In this document: piece by piece, positions 5,445-5,834 of the stretch
Layout: each line of letters begins with the position of its first letter
Position numbering within the stretch: position 1 is the stretch's first letter
Assembly (NCBI GenBank): GCA_950075905.1
Contig: CATMVR010000360.1
Coordinates: 1 to 5,834, forward strand
Reading direction: 5' to 3'
Origin: an uncultured Persicitalea sp.
Lineage (GTDB): Bacteria > Bacteroidota > Bacteroidia > Cytophagales > Spirosomataceae
Length of the DNA: 5,834 bases
The notes under the pieces: generated by a model
Databases searched by the model: none
Seen by the model: the letters and a program-made list of their open reading frames with translations, nothing else
Told to the model about the DNA's origin: nothing
Program-made: the position numbers and the translations under genes

Positions 5445-5774
5445 GCAAATCGATGTTACCATTGCGTCCTCTTCAGAGCCCAGATTGTAGTCGCAATTTG
5501 GTCCCGAAATAGGCCGTTTTTGATGGAACCAAAGTCCGTAGAAACGACGTTTTCCTTTCCTGAAATTTGATAATTTTTCTAAATCCGACCAATGGTGGCC
5601 GCCAAAAATGGGCCTACTCAAAGATCAGTTCTTTATCCTAATTTCTTTCAATTTAGAGGTCCATTTTTGGACCTGGGATGCGGTCAGGTATGGATCTGTG
5701 ATGAACCCAGAAATCCGATTAGTACAATTTTGTTTAATTGAATATTATCTAGTCTCTCGTTGATAATAATATAA
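5390..5774. other. A+T-rich stretch without a recognisable gene
   Basis: This 385-base stretch is richer in A and T than the genes to its left. Open frames on both strands (for example 5388-5570 plus, 5343-5621 minus) encode nothing family-like, and the minus one runs out of frame across the dehydrogenase start. It contains copy 2 of the junction repeat, a hairpin at 5657-5674, and several variants of the word CCATTTTTGG (5382-5391, 5662-5670, and CCAAAAATGG at 5602-5611). No insertion-sequence ends or transposase could be identified. Confidence 0.5.
5657..5674. other. Perfect 7-bp hairpin AGGTCCA-TTTT-TGGACCT
   Basis: Seven paired bases around a TTTT loop. It stands alone in the A+T-rich stretch about 100 bases before the possible ORF at 5775, with no U-run behind it. 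It could be a terminator for a transcript from the right on the minus strand, or a protein site. CCATTTTTGGAC inside it closely matches CCATTTTTTGGAC at the dehydrogenase break point. Confidence 0.35.
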
Positions 5775-5834
5775 ATGGATATTGTGCCCTGTAAACCCAA
5801 ATGTAGTAAAAATACTCGGTACATGCCCATAGGC
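5775..5834 (+). CDS. Possible start of an unidentified Cys-containing protein (cut by the window edge)
   Basis: An ATG at 5775 opens a frame of 20 codons with no stop before the window ends. It begins MDIVPCKPKCSKNT; the two cysteines four residues apart near the start recall the zinc-binding N-termini of some IS1-type transposases and zinc-ribbon proteins, but 20 residues are too few to assign. The A/T-rich leader TAATAATATAA just before the ATG suits a Bacteroidota start. Its nearness to a truncated gene makes a mobile element an attractive but unproven idea. Confidence 0.3.
   Translation, partial: MDIVPCKPKCSKNTRYMPIG

Noticed and set aside
5343..5621. 92-codon minus-strand ORF across the dehydrogenase junction
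   Set aside because: Its last part is an out-of-frame reading of dehydrogenase codons and the rest shows no family-like motif.
1..5834. CRISPR array, tRNA, rRNA or riboswitch
   Set aside because: No regularly spaced repeats, cloverleaf-like segments or rRNA-like conserved stretches were seen on either strand.

Overview
The window looks like chromosomal DNA from a Bacteroidota bacterium, most likely of the order Cytophagales (Spirosomaceae-like). The reasons are protein resemblance (a DUF4153-type membrane protein behind an HTH_34 regulator, a small secreted beta-rich protein, a PQQ dehydrogenase carrying a cytochrome c domain), the near absence of Shine-Dalgarno sites, and a perfect Bacteroidota-type -7 box (TAnnTTTG) at 2151-2158. 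Coding DNA is fairly GC-rich; the last ~440 bases are visibly richer in A+T.

Layout. 1-349 (minus): signal-peptide-bearing start of a large protein resembling CehA/McbA-family metallohydrolases, cut by the window edge. 448-631 (minus): two gene scraps side by side, an internally deleted Hva1/TUDOR (DUF2945-like) mini-ORF and the C-terminal tail of a thioredoxin/peroxiredoxin-like protein, separated by a GAAA tetranucleotide repeat. 685-924 (minus): small three-helix membrane protein. 1111-3445 (plus): three-gene module of a six-helix membrane protein, a winged-helix regulator and an ~11-helix DUF4153-like protein. Near-identical 17-bp palindromes lie before gene 1 and before gene 3, and the second overlaps the -7 box; this suggests that the regulator controls both promoters. 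3455-3501: 15-bp perfect hairpin between convergent genes. 3503-3934 (minus): small exported protein of unknown function.

4151-5389 (minus): C-terminal ~412 residues of a periplasmic PQQ-dependent dehydrogenase with an inserted c-type heme domain. Its reading frame keeps family-like sequence up to a KWHFQ motif and then stops at a junction with unrelated A+T-rich DNA; the signal peptide and the first half of the propeller are missing, so it is probably a pseudogene. A direct repeat (AAAATGCCATTTTTT) lies at the junction and again 52 bp further on. 5390-5774 has no recognisable gene, and a possible Cys-containing ORF starts at 5775 and leaves the window.

The most interesting parts are the duplicated operator in the uncharacterised regulator/membrane-protein module and the signs of gene decay at two places (448-631 and ~5389).
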